Assembly (NCBI GenBank): GCA_021797775.1
Contig: JAJZZC010000027.1
Coordinates: 1 to 34,634, forward strand
DNA: 34,634 bases
Direction of reading: 5' to 3'
DNA from: Bacillota bacterium
Lineage (GTDB): Bacteria > Bacillota > Sulfobacillia > RBS10-35 > JAJYVN01
In this document: positions 1-8,199 of the stretch, piece by piece
How the letters are laid out: every line of letters starts with the position of its first letter
Position numbering within the stretch: position 1 is the stretch's first letter
Notes under the pieces: model-generated
Told to the model about the DNA's origin: nothing
The model's database searches: none
Seen by the model: the letters and a program-made list of their open reading frames with translations, nothing else
Made by a program: the position numbers and the translations under genes

Positions 1-48
1 GACGAAACCCAGACCCAGAGGCCTGCGCACCCCAGCCCCAGACCTAGC

Positions 49-84
49 CCCAGTCCCAGTCCCAGTCCCAGTCCCGGCCCCAGT
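49..84. repeat. CCCAGT hexamer tandem repeat
   Basis: Five exact CCCAGT units and one diverged unit (CCCGGC) are arranged head to tail, with looser CCCCAG-like units just to the left (31-48). One plus-strand frame reads alternating Pro-Val through the array and stops at TGA 110-112. Another reads Pro-Ser and stays open. The array could therefore be the proline-rich C-terminal tail of a gene entering from the left edge, or simple non-coding sequence; the window is too short on this side to decide. Confidence 0.75.
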
Positions 85-198
85 CCCCTCAGGGGAGCCC
101 ATCCCGGCCTGATCTGCTTCCAGTTCCCGTGCTGGTTTCTAGTGGCCAAAGATGCTGGTTCCAAAGTGGCCGTTGACACCATGGGGCGCCGGCGGGGT

Positions 199-1482
199 CT
201 AAGGCGCGGCATTCCCGCCCCCCTCCCGCACCAACGCCACCGCGCGCTCCGCGATCGCTTCGCCCGCGCCGGGCGCCAGCTTGCTGCCCCAGCCGAACGT
301 TGTCTCGTAGCCGCCGCGCGCGAAGGCCTCACGGTGCGGGATGTAGCCGAGCGCGCCGTTGGCGTAACCGACGACGAGCGCGTGGAGCGGGTGGCAGCCC
401 TCCTTGACGCGAAGCCCCAGTTCGGCGAAGTACTCCCCGGGGACGCCGACGTAGGCGCGATCGCCGACGCGCAGGACCTGGAGTTCGACCGCGGCGCTCC
501 CTTGCGCGGTCGTCCACTCCACGAGCGCGGCCATCTGCCGGTCGTAGATGGTGGGATCAACGAAGCGCTGCGCGCCTCGCACGGAGCCGGCACGCTCCGC
601 GGCGGTCGGTGTCCGGAACGGCACGGGCAGGCGGGTGACGCGGACGGTCAGATCGAGCGTGCGTTGGTACGCCAAGCGTTGCAGCACGTCCAGCGCCGCG
701 CCCGCGAGGCGCCGGCCCGCCTCCTCCTTGGTGAGGTTGGCGCCCCCGGCGCCAGGGTCGGCCGTGTGCATGTTGCCGGCCGCGCCGTTGAGGAACATCG
801 GCACCGGCCACCCGTGGGTCTTCATCTCGTCCGCGAACACGCCCGGGAACCCCGCGGACAGGCTCGCGTCGGTGCCGTGGTGCGTGGGGTGGCAGGCGAA
901 GTTGACGAGGACGCCCAGCGGGCGCCCGGTCGCGTCGCGCGCCGCGAGCACGGCCACCTCGGGGTCGATCGGCCCCTCGTAGCAGAGCGCGCCAGCGTCG
1001 GCGAATGTTCCGTGCGTGCGGACGGTGCCGTCGCGCATCACCACGCGCCGGTTGTGGGCGACGCCAAAGCAGAAGGCGCTGAGCTGTCCGACCTCGGCCG
1101 GCACGGCGCCCGCCGCCGCGGCGGCGAATGCCTGCGCGACGCGCTCGACCAGCCCTTCGACATAGGCGGCGTCGGCGGTGCACTCTCCCTGGGTCTCCGT
1201 GACCGGACCGGCGTGGTTGTGGGTGGCGGCGACCATCACGCTTGCGCCCGGGAAGCCGCTGCGGGCCTCGATGCGCGCCCGCATGGCGGCGACCAGCGCC
1301 GCGGAGACGAAGCAGACGTCAATCTGGACGAAACCGAGGCGCGCGGTGTCGGACTCGAACACGGCGGCACGGGCGAACAGCGGATCGAGGACGCGCCGGC
1401 TCTCGATGCGGCGGATCGAGCCCACGATCTCAGTGCCGACGGGCGGCGTGATCTCGATCTCGGCGAAACCGGCGCGGAGCAT
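199..1482 (-). CDS. Neutral/alkaline ceramidase-like amidohydrolase
   Basis: The 427-residue protein resembles the neutral/alkaline non-lysosomal ceramidase family, zinc enzymes that cleave N-acyl linkages. The N-terminus (AGFAEIEITPPVG, residues 4-16) is typical. ATHNHAGP (86-93) corresponds to the zinc-binding ATHTHSGP of the family, NFACHPTHHG (194-203) supplies further His ligands, and LNGAAGNM (231-238) matches the QGAAGD-type active-site loop. There is no signal peptide, unlike secreted ceramidases, and the length fits only the catalytic domain, so the true substrate may be another N-acyl compound. The open frame extends upstream, but ATG 1482 is chosen because GGAGGTG lies just before it and homology starts there. 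Upstream on the same strand is a membrane protein gene, 134 bases away, possibly co-transcribed. Confidence 0.85.
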   Translation of the reverse strand: MLRAGFAEIEITPPVGTEIVGSIRRIESRRVLDPLFARAAVFESDTARLGFVQIDVCFVSAALVAAMRARIEARSGFPGASVMVAATHNHAGPVTETQGECTADAAYVEGLVERVAQAFAAAAAGAVPAEVGQLSAFCFGVAHNRRVVMRDGTVRTHGTFADAGALCYEGPIDPEVAVLAARDATGRPLGVLVNFACHPTHHGTDASLSAGFPGVFADEMKTHGWPVPMFLNGAAGNMHTADPGAGGANLTKEEAGRRLAGAALDVLQRLAYQRTLDLTVRVTRLPVPFRTPTAAERAGSVRGAQRFVDPTIYDRQMAALVEWTTAQGSAAVELQVLRVGDRAYVGVPGEYFAELGLRVKEGCHPLHALVVGYANGALGYIPHREAFARGGYETTFGWGSKLAPGAGEAIAERAVALVREGGGNAAP

Positions 1483-1616
1483 GGGGGACACCTCCGGGGT
1501 GCCTCTTGCGTTAGGTGCGTCGGCGGTCCTTTTCGATCGAGGCGAGATCGATCCGGTGATGTCCGTGGGCGGGCGGCGGGGTTCGCCGTCGCCCGCCTGC
1601 TTCTCCCTTCCGCCCG

Positions 1617-2318
1617 TCACGCGGCACTGCCGGCGGTCGTAGGCGCTGTTGCGGGGCGGTAGGCCGCCATCAGCGCGACGCCGAGGTAGAGCACGACCCA
1701 GCCGGCCGTCATTCCGCCCCAGAATCCCGCGCCGTGCGCCAGGCGCGCCATGCTGCCTGCGGCGGCGATGATCAGGGTGCCCGCGGCGATCAGGCCGTTG
1801 CCGCCGACGAACACCCAGGGGGCGTGGCGGGCGGCGGACCGGTACACCGACCAGAGGCCCACGCCCACGACGGAGACCGTGCCCAAGGAGTTCAGCACGA
1901 TGAGGGGCGCCAGGGCGAGGGCGGAGTGGATGATGGTCGAGCCCGGTCCGTAGTCGAGGGTGGTGAGCGCGGCGTGGCTGATGGGCTGGGACACGATGCC
2001 GACGACGCCGAGCGTACCGCCGATGATCGTGATCACCAGGTAGATGCGCGCCCAGAGCACGTTGGGCAGCAGGTAGGCGCTGCCAAGGCCCAACAGCGGC
2101 GCGGTGAGCAGCGCCCCGCCCACGTAGTAGACCCGGAACAGCGCGGCGTTGTCGCCGAGCAGGACGCAGCCCAGATAGGCCAGGGTGCCGACCGCGCCCG
2201 CGGCCACGGCCACGCCCCAAGCCGCCTGGTGGGCCCGCTGCCGTTGCCTGTACTGCATGTACACCGAGACCGTGAGAACGATGAGGACGACCGCCATGAC
2301 GGCGGGAAGCGCGAGCAT
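1617..2318 (-). CDS. Seven-helix integral membrane protein, unknown function
   Basis: The 233-residue product is almost entirely hydrophobic, with about seven predicted membrane helices. The first is near residues 2-20 and is followed by a basic loop (YRQRQRAHQ). Short polar loops and a small Ala/Pro-rich C-tail complete it. No catalytic motif or family signature is recognised. The arrangement recalls the seven-helix sensor portions found on some signalling proteins, but no output domain is attached. ATG 2318 is the first codon after which the hydrophobic pattern begins; a G-rich stretch precedes it but the ribosome binding site is weak. A TACAAT box (2363-2368, minus strand) and three copies of CCGTTCGG further upstream may form its control region. 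It may share a transcript with the ceramidase-like gene. Confidence 0.75.
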   Translation of the reverse strand: MLALPAVMAVVLIVLTVSVYMQYRQRQRAHQAAWGVAVAAGAVGTLAYLGCVLLGDNAALFRVYYVGGALLTAPLLGLGSAYLLPNVLWARIYLVITIIGGTLGVVGIVSQPISHAALTTLDYGPGSTIIHSALALAPLIVLNSLGTVSVVGVGLWSVYRSAARHAPWVFVGGNGLIAAGTLIIAAAGSMARLAHGAGFWGGMTAGWVVLYLGVALMAAYRPATAPTTAGSAA

Positions 2319-2362
2319 ACGACCAACCCCCCGGGCGCGTGGTGGACCCCGCACCGACGGCC

Positions 2363-2433
2363 ATTGTAGCGCACCGGTCCGAGGGATGGCGCGCCGGCGG
2401 GTCCGAACGGAGTGGACCGAACGGGCCGAACGG
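2363..2433 (-). promoter_or_regulatory. Candidate control region with three CCGTTCGG boxes
   Basis: On the minus strand, upstream of the membrane protein gene, a TACAAT -10-like box (2363-2368) is preceded by three copies of the near-palindrome CCGTTCGG at 2403-2410, 2417-2424 and 2426-2433. No convincing -35 box sits 17 bases from the TACAAT. The iterated octamer is what an activator or repressor site could look like, but no regulator is identified. Confidence 0.3.
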
Positions 2434-2575
2434 ATCCTCCGCGCGGGTGACCCCACGGGAACGGCTCGCTCGGAGGCGACCGGGTGAGCCCCTCGCCGCG
2501 TCAAGTCAGCGTCATCCTGGCCCACCCGCTGGGTCTGCCGGAGGTGGCCGTAAACGCCGCGGGTTTGCCGTGGCC

Positions 2576-3511
2576 CTACCCTGAGCGCCCGCGACGGCGG
2601 AGCCACGGGCTCCTGCCGTGTACAACGCTCAACTGCGCGCGCTGCACACGGAGACGGTGCTGGAGGCCTCCCCCTAACGGGAACGCCTCGCCAACCATGC
2701 CCCCGCGCCTACCGACCGGGAGCCCGTTCTCGGGGGTGGGGCATCCCCACGGCCCGGGGGACCGGTGGCGCGGCGCGACCGACGGTCCCGTTCGCCGCTG
2801 CGCCGGCGCGCTGATGAGCCGGAGGCGGAAGCGCACATCGTAGCGCCCCCGGGCGAGGGCTCGGCAGCACCGCCCGCAGGCGAAGTCGACGCGGCGGCTG
2901 TAGCGGTAATGCGCGCCGCAACGCGGGCACGCGTATATGTAGGGGCGTGGCCGCGCTGGGCGCGGCATGGGGCGGGCCTTGGCGGGCGCGCCCACTGCGC
3001 GCAGCAACGCCTGGAAGGCCGGGGCGTCCTCGCGGTGGAAAAGCCCGTGGCGGTAGAGCCACCAGTGGCACAACTCGTGGAGCAGGATCCCGCGCGCCTC
3101 GCCGGGCCCGTAGCGGGTGAAGTAGGGAAGCGAGATGCGGATGCGACCTGTGGAGGGTGTGAAGTCGCCGGCCCGGTAGCGGAGCCGCGGCGCCCACGCC
3201 AGGGTGCCGCTGAAGGGTTCTCCGAAGTGGGCCAGCGCCAGCTCGTCGGCCCACCCCCTCAGGACCGCCGGCGGGGGGATCTCGACGGCAGAGGGGGCGC
3301 CGGCCAAAGGGGAGGGCTGCTGGTCTTGGGCCGCCGTGCGGCCGGCCAGCGGGGGCGGGCTGGGGCCGTCGGGCCGCGTGCCCGCGGCCCGGCCGGCATC
3401 GCCGCTGGTCCCAGGTCCGTGGTACCACGGACCGGCGGTGGGCGGGGCCGCGGGCTCCAGCCCTGGCAACGGGAGGGGCCACGGCCGGAAACGCAGGCGC
3501 GGCGTAGGCAT
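2576..3511 (-). CDS. SprT-like zinc metalloprotein with zinc ribbon
   Basis: The HELCH motif (residues 145-149) sits in an SprT-like context (ILLHELCHWWLYRHG) and is followed at 195-215 by a four-cysteine zinc ribbon, CPRC and CGRC. This is the arrangement of SprT/Spartan-type predicted metalloproteases. In eukaryotes the relatives clear DNA-protein crosslinks; the bacterial role is unknown. The 311-residue reading is longer than the family core: residues 1-75 are Pro/Gly-rich, and about 75 residues after the zinc ribbon look like translated non-coding DNA. The true protein may end in an unusual tail, or a frameshift may have removed the native stop. No clear ribosome binding site precedes ATG 3511, so the start is tentative. 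Neighbours are unrelated. Confidence 0.7.
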   Translation of the reverse strand: MPTPRLRFRPWPLPLPGLEPAAPPTAGPWYHGPGTSGDAGRAAGTRPDGPSPPPLAGRTAAQDQQPSPLAGAPSAVEIPPPAVLRGWADELALAHFGEPFSGTLAWAPRLRYRAGDFTPSTGRIRISLPYFTRYGPGEARGILLHELCHWWLYRHGLFHREDAPAFQALLRAVGAPAKARPMPRPARPRPYIYACPRCGAHYRYSRRVDFACGRCCRALARGRYDVRFRLRLISAPAQRRTGPSVAPRHRSPGPWGCPTPENGLPVGRRGGMVGEAFPLGGGLQHRLRVQRAQLSVVHGRSPWLRRRGRSG

Positions 3512-3685
3512 GGCGCGTGGTTCCGTGCGTCTTCCCCGGGACCCTGCCGCGGCGTGGGGAGCGGCAGGGCGCTAGTGGGCAAGGGGCCGTGGCCCAGCGG
3601 GCCGACCCAGGGCGGGGGACCCTGACGGCACACCGTCCTCCCCGGCTCCCGCCGACACACAACCCCGCCTGTGCCCCGCCCGGTG

Positions 3686-4375
3686 TCAGGCGCCGCTGGC
3701 ATCCGAGGGCCCGCTGGCGGCGAGCGCGGCCTCCAGGACGTCAGCCAGCGCCACTCCCCGCCGTCGCAGCGCGTCGGCGAGGGCGGGGAGGGCGCGAACG
3801 CCGTCCCCCAGCGCGGCCAAGTAAACGTATAGGCTGGGGATGCGCCGCGGCAGGTCGAGCGCGCGCAGCGCGGCCTTCATGGCCAGCACGGCCGGGCCGA
3901 GGCGCAGGTCGGCGCGCTGCGCGGCACGCACACGCTCACGCAGTTGGACGGCCTCGTCCCCCGCGCTCTCGGGCTGCAACCAGAGGTCCACGTGCCAGCC
4001 TGCGGCCAGCCCCCGGAGGGTCACGTACTGCAGCTCGGTGAGATAGCCGCGGTGGCGCGGCAGGCCGGGCGGGCGCCAGGCGAAGTCCGGGGGCCCGTGG
4101 TCCCACAGGTTGTGGAGGCGCATGCACTGCACCCCGGGGGTGCGCGCCAGGTCCGCGACCACCCCCATCCACCCCTTCGTGGTCATGCTCCCTGGATAGA
4201 GGTGCAGGTCGATGTCGCGTGCGCAGAGGAGCCCCATGCCCAGGGCCCCCACGATCTCCACGCGCCCGTGGCGCGCCAGGGTCGCGCGGAGGTCCAGGTG
4301 GCGCAGCAGGTCGTGCGCCTCGTGCTCCAGGCCCGCCTGGAACCTGCGCCACGCCTCTGCCTCGGACGACGTCAT
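3686..4375 (-). CDS. Putative nucleotidyltransferase-fold protein
   Basis: In this 229-residue protein, residues 43-60 read GALGMGLLCARDIDLHLY, fitting the nucleotidyltransferase-superfamily pattern of a Gly-rich turn followed by D-x-D (D54, D56). A further aspartate in VDLWL (D130) could be the third metal ligand. The C-terminal part is helical and Ala/Leu-rich. The substrate cannot be read from sequence; relatives include small-molecule and tRNA nucleotidyltransferases. Start ATG 4375 has GGAGGTGG upstream; a longer frame to 4543 looks non-coding. It stands alone, 270 bases downstream of the MutS-like gene. The family call is inferred from motif spacing only. Confidence 0.7.
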   Translation of the reverse strand: MTSSEAEAWRRFQAGLEHEAHDLLRHLDLRATLARHGRVEIVGALGMGLLCARDIDLHLYPGSMTTKGWMGVVADLARTPGVQCMRLHNLWDHGPPDFAWRPPGLPRHRGYLTELQYVTLRGLAAGWHVDLWLQPESAGDEAVQLRERVRAAQRADLRLGPAVLAMKAALRALDLPRRIPSLYVYLAALGDGVRALPALADALRRRGVALADVLEAALAASGPSDASGA

Positions 4376-4519
4376 GGATGACCCCACCTCCAGAGAGAGA
4401 CGGTCTGGCGGCACGGAGAGAGAGGCGGCGGTGGCCGCATCCGCGCCGGCGGGGGCAGCGTGCCAGTCACTTGCCAGACGGCCCCCCGCCGCGGGCTTCC
4501 TCCTAAGGCGCGCGCCCTG

Positions 4520-4685
4520 CGGCTCATCCGGGGTCGCCCGCACCCGTATTCCGGGCCCGTCCCGCGTCTCTTGTGGCCGCGCACCGCCTGCTCGGAGGCG
4601 TCCCCCGCCGCGCGCTCGCGCGCCGCGTCCCCGCGGTCAAGCGGCTCACCCAGGGTCGCCCGCACCCACGGCGCCGGGGCCGTCC
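4520..4685. repeat. Imperfect direct repeat at the MutS-like gene end
   Basis: The segment 4642-4667, which includes the stop codon of the MutS-like gene, is repeated at 4520-4545 with 24 of 26 positions identical (shared core GGGTCGCCCGCACCC). Similarity continues weakly for about 18 bases on each side copy. It looks like a small duplication of the gene's 3' end into the downstream spacer. Confidence 0.6.
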
Positions 4686-6349
4686 ACGCCTGGCGGCAGC
4701 ACGCCGCGGGCGCGGAGCCCCGCCAGGATCTGCGGCAGGCTGATCCCGTGCTGGCGCGCGATCCGCGAGGCGAAGTACGACGCGCCCGCGGGCTGCCCCG
4801 GCACGACGCGATAGGTCGGGCGGCGGGTCAGCCGTCCGCCCGGACCCGCCTCGTCGGGCACCGCCTCGACCGTGAGGCTGGCCACGAGGCCGGGGCCGGC
4901 GATGGAGGCGTTGATCTCCTCGCAGCGCGCGGCCAGTTCGTGCAGGTGCGTCGCGTAGACGCAGCGCAGGCCGAGGGCGCGGAAGCCGCGCAGGACATCC
5001 ACGGCCAAGGCCAGGGCCTCGGGGGCGCTGGTGCCGGCCAGTACCTCGTTGAGCAGCACGAGGCTTCGGCCCGTGCACGTGGCGAACACCTCGGCGACGC
5101 GGCCCGCCTCCTCGTCCAGGCGCCCCATGCCTGGCTTGCCCGCCTCCGGCAGCGGGAAGTGCGTGGCGACCCGGTCGACGGTCTGGACCCGCGCCCGCGC
5201 CGCCGGTACGGGCAGGCCGGCCTGGGCCAGGACCTGGATCACCCCGGCGGCGCGCAGGTAGGTGGTCTTGCCGCCGCGGTTGGGGCCGGTGAGGACCCAC
5301 ACGGCGCCGTCCGCGCCGAAGGACAAGCGGTTGCGTACCACGGTACCGGGCTGCGGCAGTTGCAGCGCCAGCACCGGGTGGTAGGCCTCTTCCGCGAACC
5401 ATTCCCTGTCGCCGCCTGTGGGCGCCGCTTCCCCGGTCGGGGGGGTGAGCACCTCGGGCAGGCAGACGGGCAGGCCGGCCGACGACCAGCGGCGGGCCAG
5501 GGCCGCCGCGCCCAGGAGCACCAGCAACTCGTCCTCCAGGGGCGCCACGGCCTGGGCGTTCACTAAGCGGTACCCGTGCAGCGCCCGTTCCACGGGCGCC
5601 GCCACGGCCTCCAGCAGGGCACGCACGTCGCCGACCATCTTCTCGCCACCCTGCCAGTCCACGGGGTGACGGCGGAAGAGCCGCACGCGGCCGCGGCGCC
5701 CGGTTTCCTCGCCCAGCAGGCGGCTGAGGGCGAAGGTGCGCGGCGCGGCGGCTTCGCGCGAGAAGTCGATGAGTGCGGCGCCCTCCGGCTCCAGGGCCGG
5801 GGAGACCTCGACCGCCACGGTGACGGTGCGCACCTCGTCCAGGGCGCGCCGCCAGTGCGGCAACTCGGAGGTCAAGGCGGCGTACGACTCGTCGGCCGCG
5901 AGCGCGGCGGCGTCGGCGCGCAGGGCAAGGAGGCCGTCGGAGCAGACGTCCTCGGCGGCGAGGGCTTCTTGGAGGAGGCGCACGACTTCGACGTAGGCCT
6001 GGAGTTCCACCACGCGGGCCCCGATACGGCTGGCGCGGGGCGCCTCGCGCGGAAAGGCCTCCGGGCGGTGCGCCGCCAGGAGGCGCAACGCGCGCCGCAC
6101 TTCGCCCAGGCGGTCGCAGAGTCTGGGGTGGGCCACCAGTTCGGCCACGACCGCGCCGCGGTGACGGCTGACGCGGGCATCCAGCGGCAGGCGGGAGAGG
6201 AGGTCCAGCGCGAAGGCGCGCCGCTCCGCGCGGGCCGCGCACAGCCACTCCGCCACCTGCGCGAGCTCCAGGTCGACCAGGGCCTGAGGGGGGACGACCA
6301 CGGGCACGGGGCCCGTGGGAGGACCCTCCGGCCAAAGCAGGCTGTGCAC
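4646..6349 (-). CDS. MutS-family ATPase lacking mismatch-recognition domain
   Basis: This is a DNA mismatch repair MutS-like protein reduced to the core/lever region and the ABC-type ATPase domain (567 residues). With the chosen start, Walker A is GPNRGGKTT at about 355-363. The Walker B region is SLVLLNEVLAGTSAPEA (about 429-445), followed by the ATHLHEL switch motif near 466-472. The N-terminal mismatch-binding domain and its Phe-x-Glu motif are absent, as is a C-terminal Smr nuclease domain, so it is neither MutS1 nor MutS2. Walker B has Asn-Glu instead of Asp-Glu. GTG 6349 is preferred because the hydrophilic family-like sequence begins there and a GGGAGGG lies upstream; ATG 6448 would add 33 Gly/Arg-rich residues. 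The function in recombination or repair is inferred, not shown. Confidence 0.82.
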   Translation of the reverse strand: MHSLLWPEGPPTGPVPVVVPPQALVDLELAQVAEWLCAARAERRAFALDLLSRLPLDARVSRHRGAVVAELVAHPRLCDRLGEVRRALRLLAAHRPEAFPREAPRASRIGARVVELQAYVEVVRLLQEALAAEDVCSDGLLALRADAAALAADESYAALTSELPHWRRALDEVRTVTVAVEVSPALEPEGAALIDFSREAAAPRTFALSRLLGEETGRRGRVRLFRRHPVDWQGGEKMVGDVRALLEAVAAPVERALHGYRLVNAQAVAPLEDELLVLLGAAALARRWSSAGLPVCLPEVLTPPTGEAAPTGGDREWFAEEAYHPVLALQLPQPGTVVRNRLSFGADGAVWVLTGPNRGGKTTYLRAAGVIQVLAQAGLPVPAARARVQTVDRVATHFPLPEAGKPGMGRLDEEAGRVAEVFATCTGRSLVLLNEVLAGTSAPEALALAVDVLRGFRALGLRCVYATHLHELAARCEEINASIAGPGLVASLTVEAVPDEAGPGGRLTRRPTYRVVPGQPAGASYFASRIARQHGISLPQILAGLRARGVLPPGVDGPGAVGAGDPG

Positions 6350-7104
6350 GGGTGTTCTGCCCTCCCCACGCTCCGTCCCGTCCCGGCCCCCGCCGGTGCC
6401 AGCCCGGGGGCCCCGCCATGGCACTCGAACAGGCGCCCCTAGCCCCATGCCCCCGGTGCGACCCCCGTGCGCGACTGAGGCCGGGCCGTGGCCCCGCTAC
6501 CTAGCCACCCAGCCTCGGACGATGCCAAGGGGTGCGCATCCGTACGCGGCGCGCCGGCAGACCACGGGCCGGGTGGCCCACGGCGCCGCTGGCGGTGCGC
6601 CCGCGGTCATCCGCCCCACCGGCACTCTGGGGTCAGGTGTTCTCGTTAAGGGCCCACCATGTTCCACTGCACCCGTTTATCCCGCCGGCCTCCTGAGAAC
6701 GGCCGCCGCGGCTGGCCCTCCCTCCCACCACCCACCTGGAGTCGTGCCGGTTGGCCACGCCGGCCCGGTTCCCTGTATGGGGCGGGGAAAGATCGGGTGC
6801 CGGTGCGGCCCGAGGGGTCGCCAACGCGCAGCCGTGGGGCGTGCCGCCGGGCACCCGGGGGGTGCTGGGCACCCTTCGAGTACCCAAAGTCCACGGACCA
6901 CCGGCAGGGAAGTGCACGGCCCAATGCGGCGGGCTGGCGCCCTCCCCGCGCGCGGAGGCCGCACGCGTCGTTCCGCGCTGCCAGCGACCGGTGGCTGGGG
7001 GCGTGCCCACCATGGACAGGCAACCCCGGCGCGTTGCCTGCCCGGGCGTAGGGGTGTCGTTCGGCACTTGCGTCCAGATGGCAGAGCCCTACCGCCGCGC
7101 CGGG
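6350..7104. other. Non-coding gap upstream of MutS-like gene
   Basis: About 750 bases with no convincing gene. All open frames here have Arg/Pro/Gly-rich, patternless translations. The only structure noted is a cluster of GGCACCC/GGGTGCC words around 6845-6880 that can fold on itself. No tRNA or known RNA motif was recognised. Confidence 0.5.
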
Positions 7105-7125
7105 GCCCGCGCCGCAGGCGCGGGC
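7105..7125 (-). terminator. Hairpin immediately after the DUF151 gene
   Basis: A perfect inverted repeat, GCCCGCGCC and GGCGCGGGC with a three-base loop, directly abuts the TAA stop of the bifunctional-nuclease gene. There is no U-tract, so it may be a weak or factor-assisted terminator or a 3'-end stabiliser. Confidence 0.5.
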
Positions 7126-7563
7126 TTAGTCGATCACGCCTTCGGTGCCGCCCTCGGCGTCGGGCGGGAGGGTGGTCGCCGCTTGGTCCATGACCTCTTG
7201 GGTCACGAGAATGGGGCATTCGTTGCGCACGGCCAGCGCCACCCCGTCGCTGGGGCGGCAGTCCACCTCGATGACCCCGTTCTTGGTGCCGATCTCCAAC
7301 TGACCGATGAAGGCCTTGTCGCGCACGTCGTGGATCACCACCTGCCGCAATGTGCCACCCAGGCGCATGATGACGCTGTGCAGCAGTTCGTAGGGCATGG
7401 GCCGGGGAGCGGCGACGCCACCCACTCCCATAGCGATGGAGACGGCCTCGAAGTGGCCGATGGTGATCGGCAGGACCCGCTGGTCGTCCTGGGACTTCAG
7501 CAGCAGCAGGTAGCCGGACTGGTCGGGCAGCGGACCGACCTGCAGCACCTGAACCTGCACCAT
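7126..7563 (-). CDS. Bifunctional nuclease family (DUF151) protein
   Basis: This 145-residue protein matches the bifunctional-nuclease (BFN/DUF151) family across its length. It shows the opening strand MVQVQVLQVGPL, the segment LLLKSQDDQRVLPITIGHFEA (residues 19-39), the PRPMPYELLHSVIMRLGG block (53-70) and VDCRPSDGVALAVRNECPI (100-118). The plant founder was described as a DNase/RNase; bacterial members are small, cytosolic and mostly uncharacterised. ATG 7563 has GGGTGAAG at the right distance. The acidic tail (DAEGGTEGVID) is usual for the family. The gene stands alone with a hairpin directly after its stop. Confidence 0.9.
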   Translation of the reverse strand: MVQVQVLQVGPLPDQSGYLLLLKSQDDQRVLPITIGHFEAVSIAMGVGGVAAPRPMPYELLHSVIMRLGGTLRQVVIHDVRDKAFIGQLEIGTKNGVIEVDCRPSDGVALAVRNECPILVTQEVMDQAATTLPPDAEGGTEGVID

Positions 7564-7776
7564 GGCGCTTCACCCGTCGGACACGACGACCGCGCCGGGA
7601 GGCCCGCGCAGATCGCCTGCGCCCGCGGGCCATCCACCCCCTTCGCGGAGAGCGGCTCGCGGCGGCTCGGGACGGGACACGTCACCCGCGTGCCGTAGAG
7701 AAAGCGCCGCGGCGCGCGGCTGCCCCGGCCCATTGTATCCGCCTCGACGCCCCGCGCCGCCGGCTCGGTGGCGCGG

Positions 7777-8028
7777 TCAGCGGCGGGCGATGCGCCAGAC
7801 CACGGCGCCCGCCAGCACGACGGCCAGGATCACGCCCAGCGTGAAGACCAGTTGGAAGAGCAGCCCGACCAGGTCAAGCAACACGGGCAGCACCAGCCCG
7901 ACGACAACACCCGCGGCGGCGCCGTACGCCGTCGTCGTGAACGCCCCGCGCCCGTGACGCAGTTGCGCCAAGTAATGACCCGCCAACCCGCCAGCGATCC
8001 CCATGATGACCACCAGCCACAGGTGCAC
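7777..8028 (-). CDS. Small two- or three-helix membrane protein
   Basis: The 83-residue protein consists of hydrophobic helices around residues 2-20 and 32-80, separated by a short basic loop (QLRHGRGAF) and closing with WRIARR. Gly-rich packing (GIAGGLAG, GAAAGVVVG) suggests tight helix association. No known family is claimed; general shape resembles small stress-associated membrane proteins. GTG 8028 is the start: an AAAGAGG lies about ten bases upstream, and the hydrophobic pattern begins at once. It is transcribed away from the glycosyltransferase gene across a 171-base divergent spacer. Confidence 0.7.
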   Translation of the reverse strand: MHLWLVVIMGIAGGLAGHYLAQLRHGRGAFTTTAYGAAAGVVVGLVLPVLLDLVGLLFQLVFTLGVILAVVLAGAVVWRIARR

Positions 8029-8180
8029 CGCGCACCGCCTCTTTCCTCAACGTTTCGACACGACCGTCTCCGCCTCACCCGAGCCGCCGCGTCCGGCTCC
8101 GCTCGGCCGCCACGGCGCCCCGCCCTCCGGTGTACGCCGGGCGCCCGGTTACGGGCACCCCGGCGGCACGCGCGCACGGC

Positions 8181-8197
8181 CTCAGCCATAGGCTGAG
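8181..8197 (+). promoter_or_regulatory. Start-codon-proximal hairpin of glycosyltransferase mRNA
   Basis: CTCAGCC, a three-base ATA loop and GGCTGAG form a perfect seven-pair hairpin ending two bases before ATG 8200. It occupies the place where a Shine-Dalgarno sequence should be, and no GGAGG-like sequence is visible. It could limit translation until unfolded, or the message could be leaderless. Confidence 0.45.
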
Positions 8198-8199
8198 CC

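Noticed and set aside
142..1662. 506-codon plus-strand open frame
   Set aside because: It runs opposite the ceramidase-like gene; the translation is His/Arg/Gly-rich without motifs.
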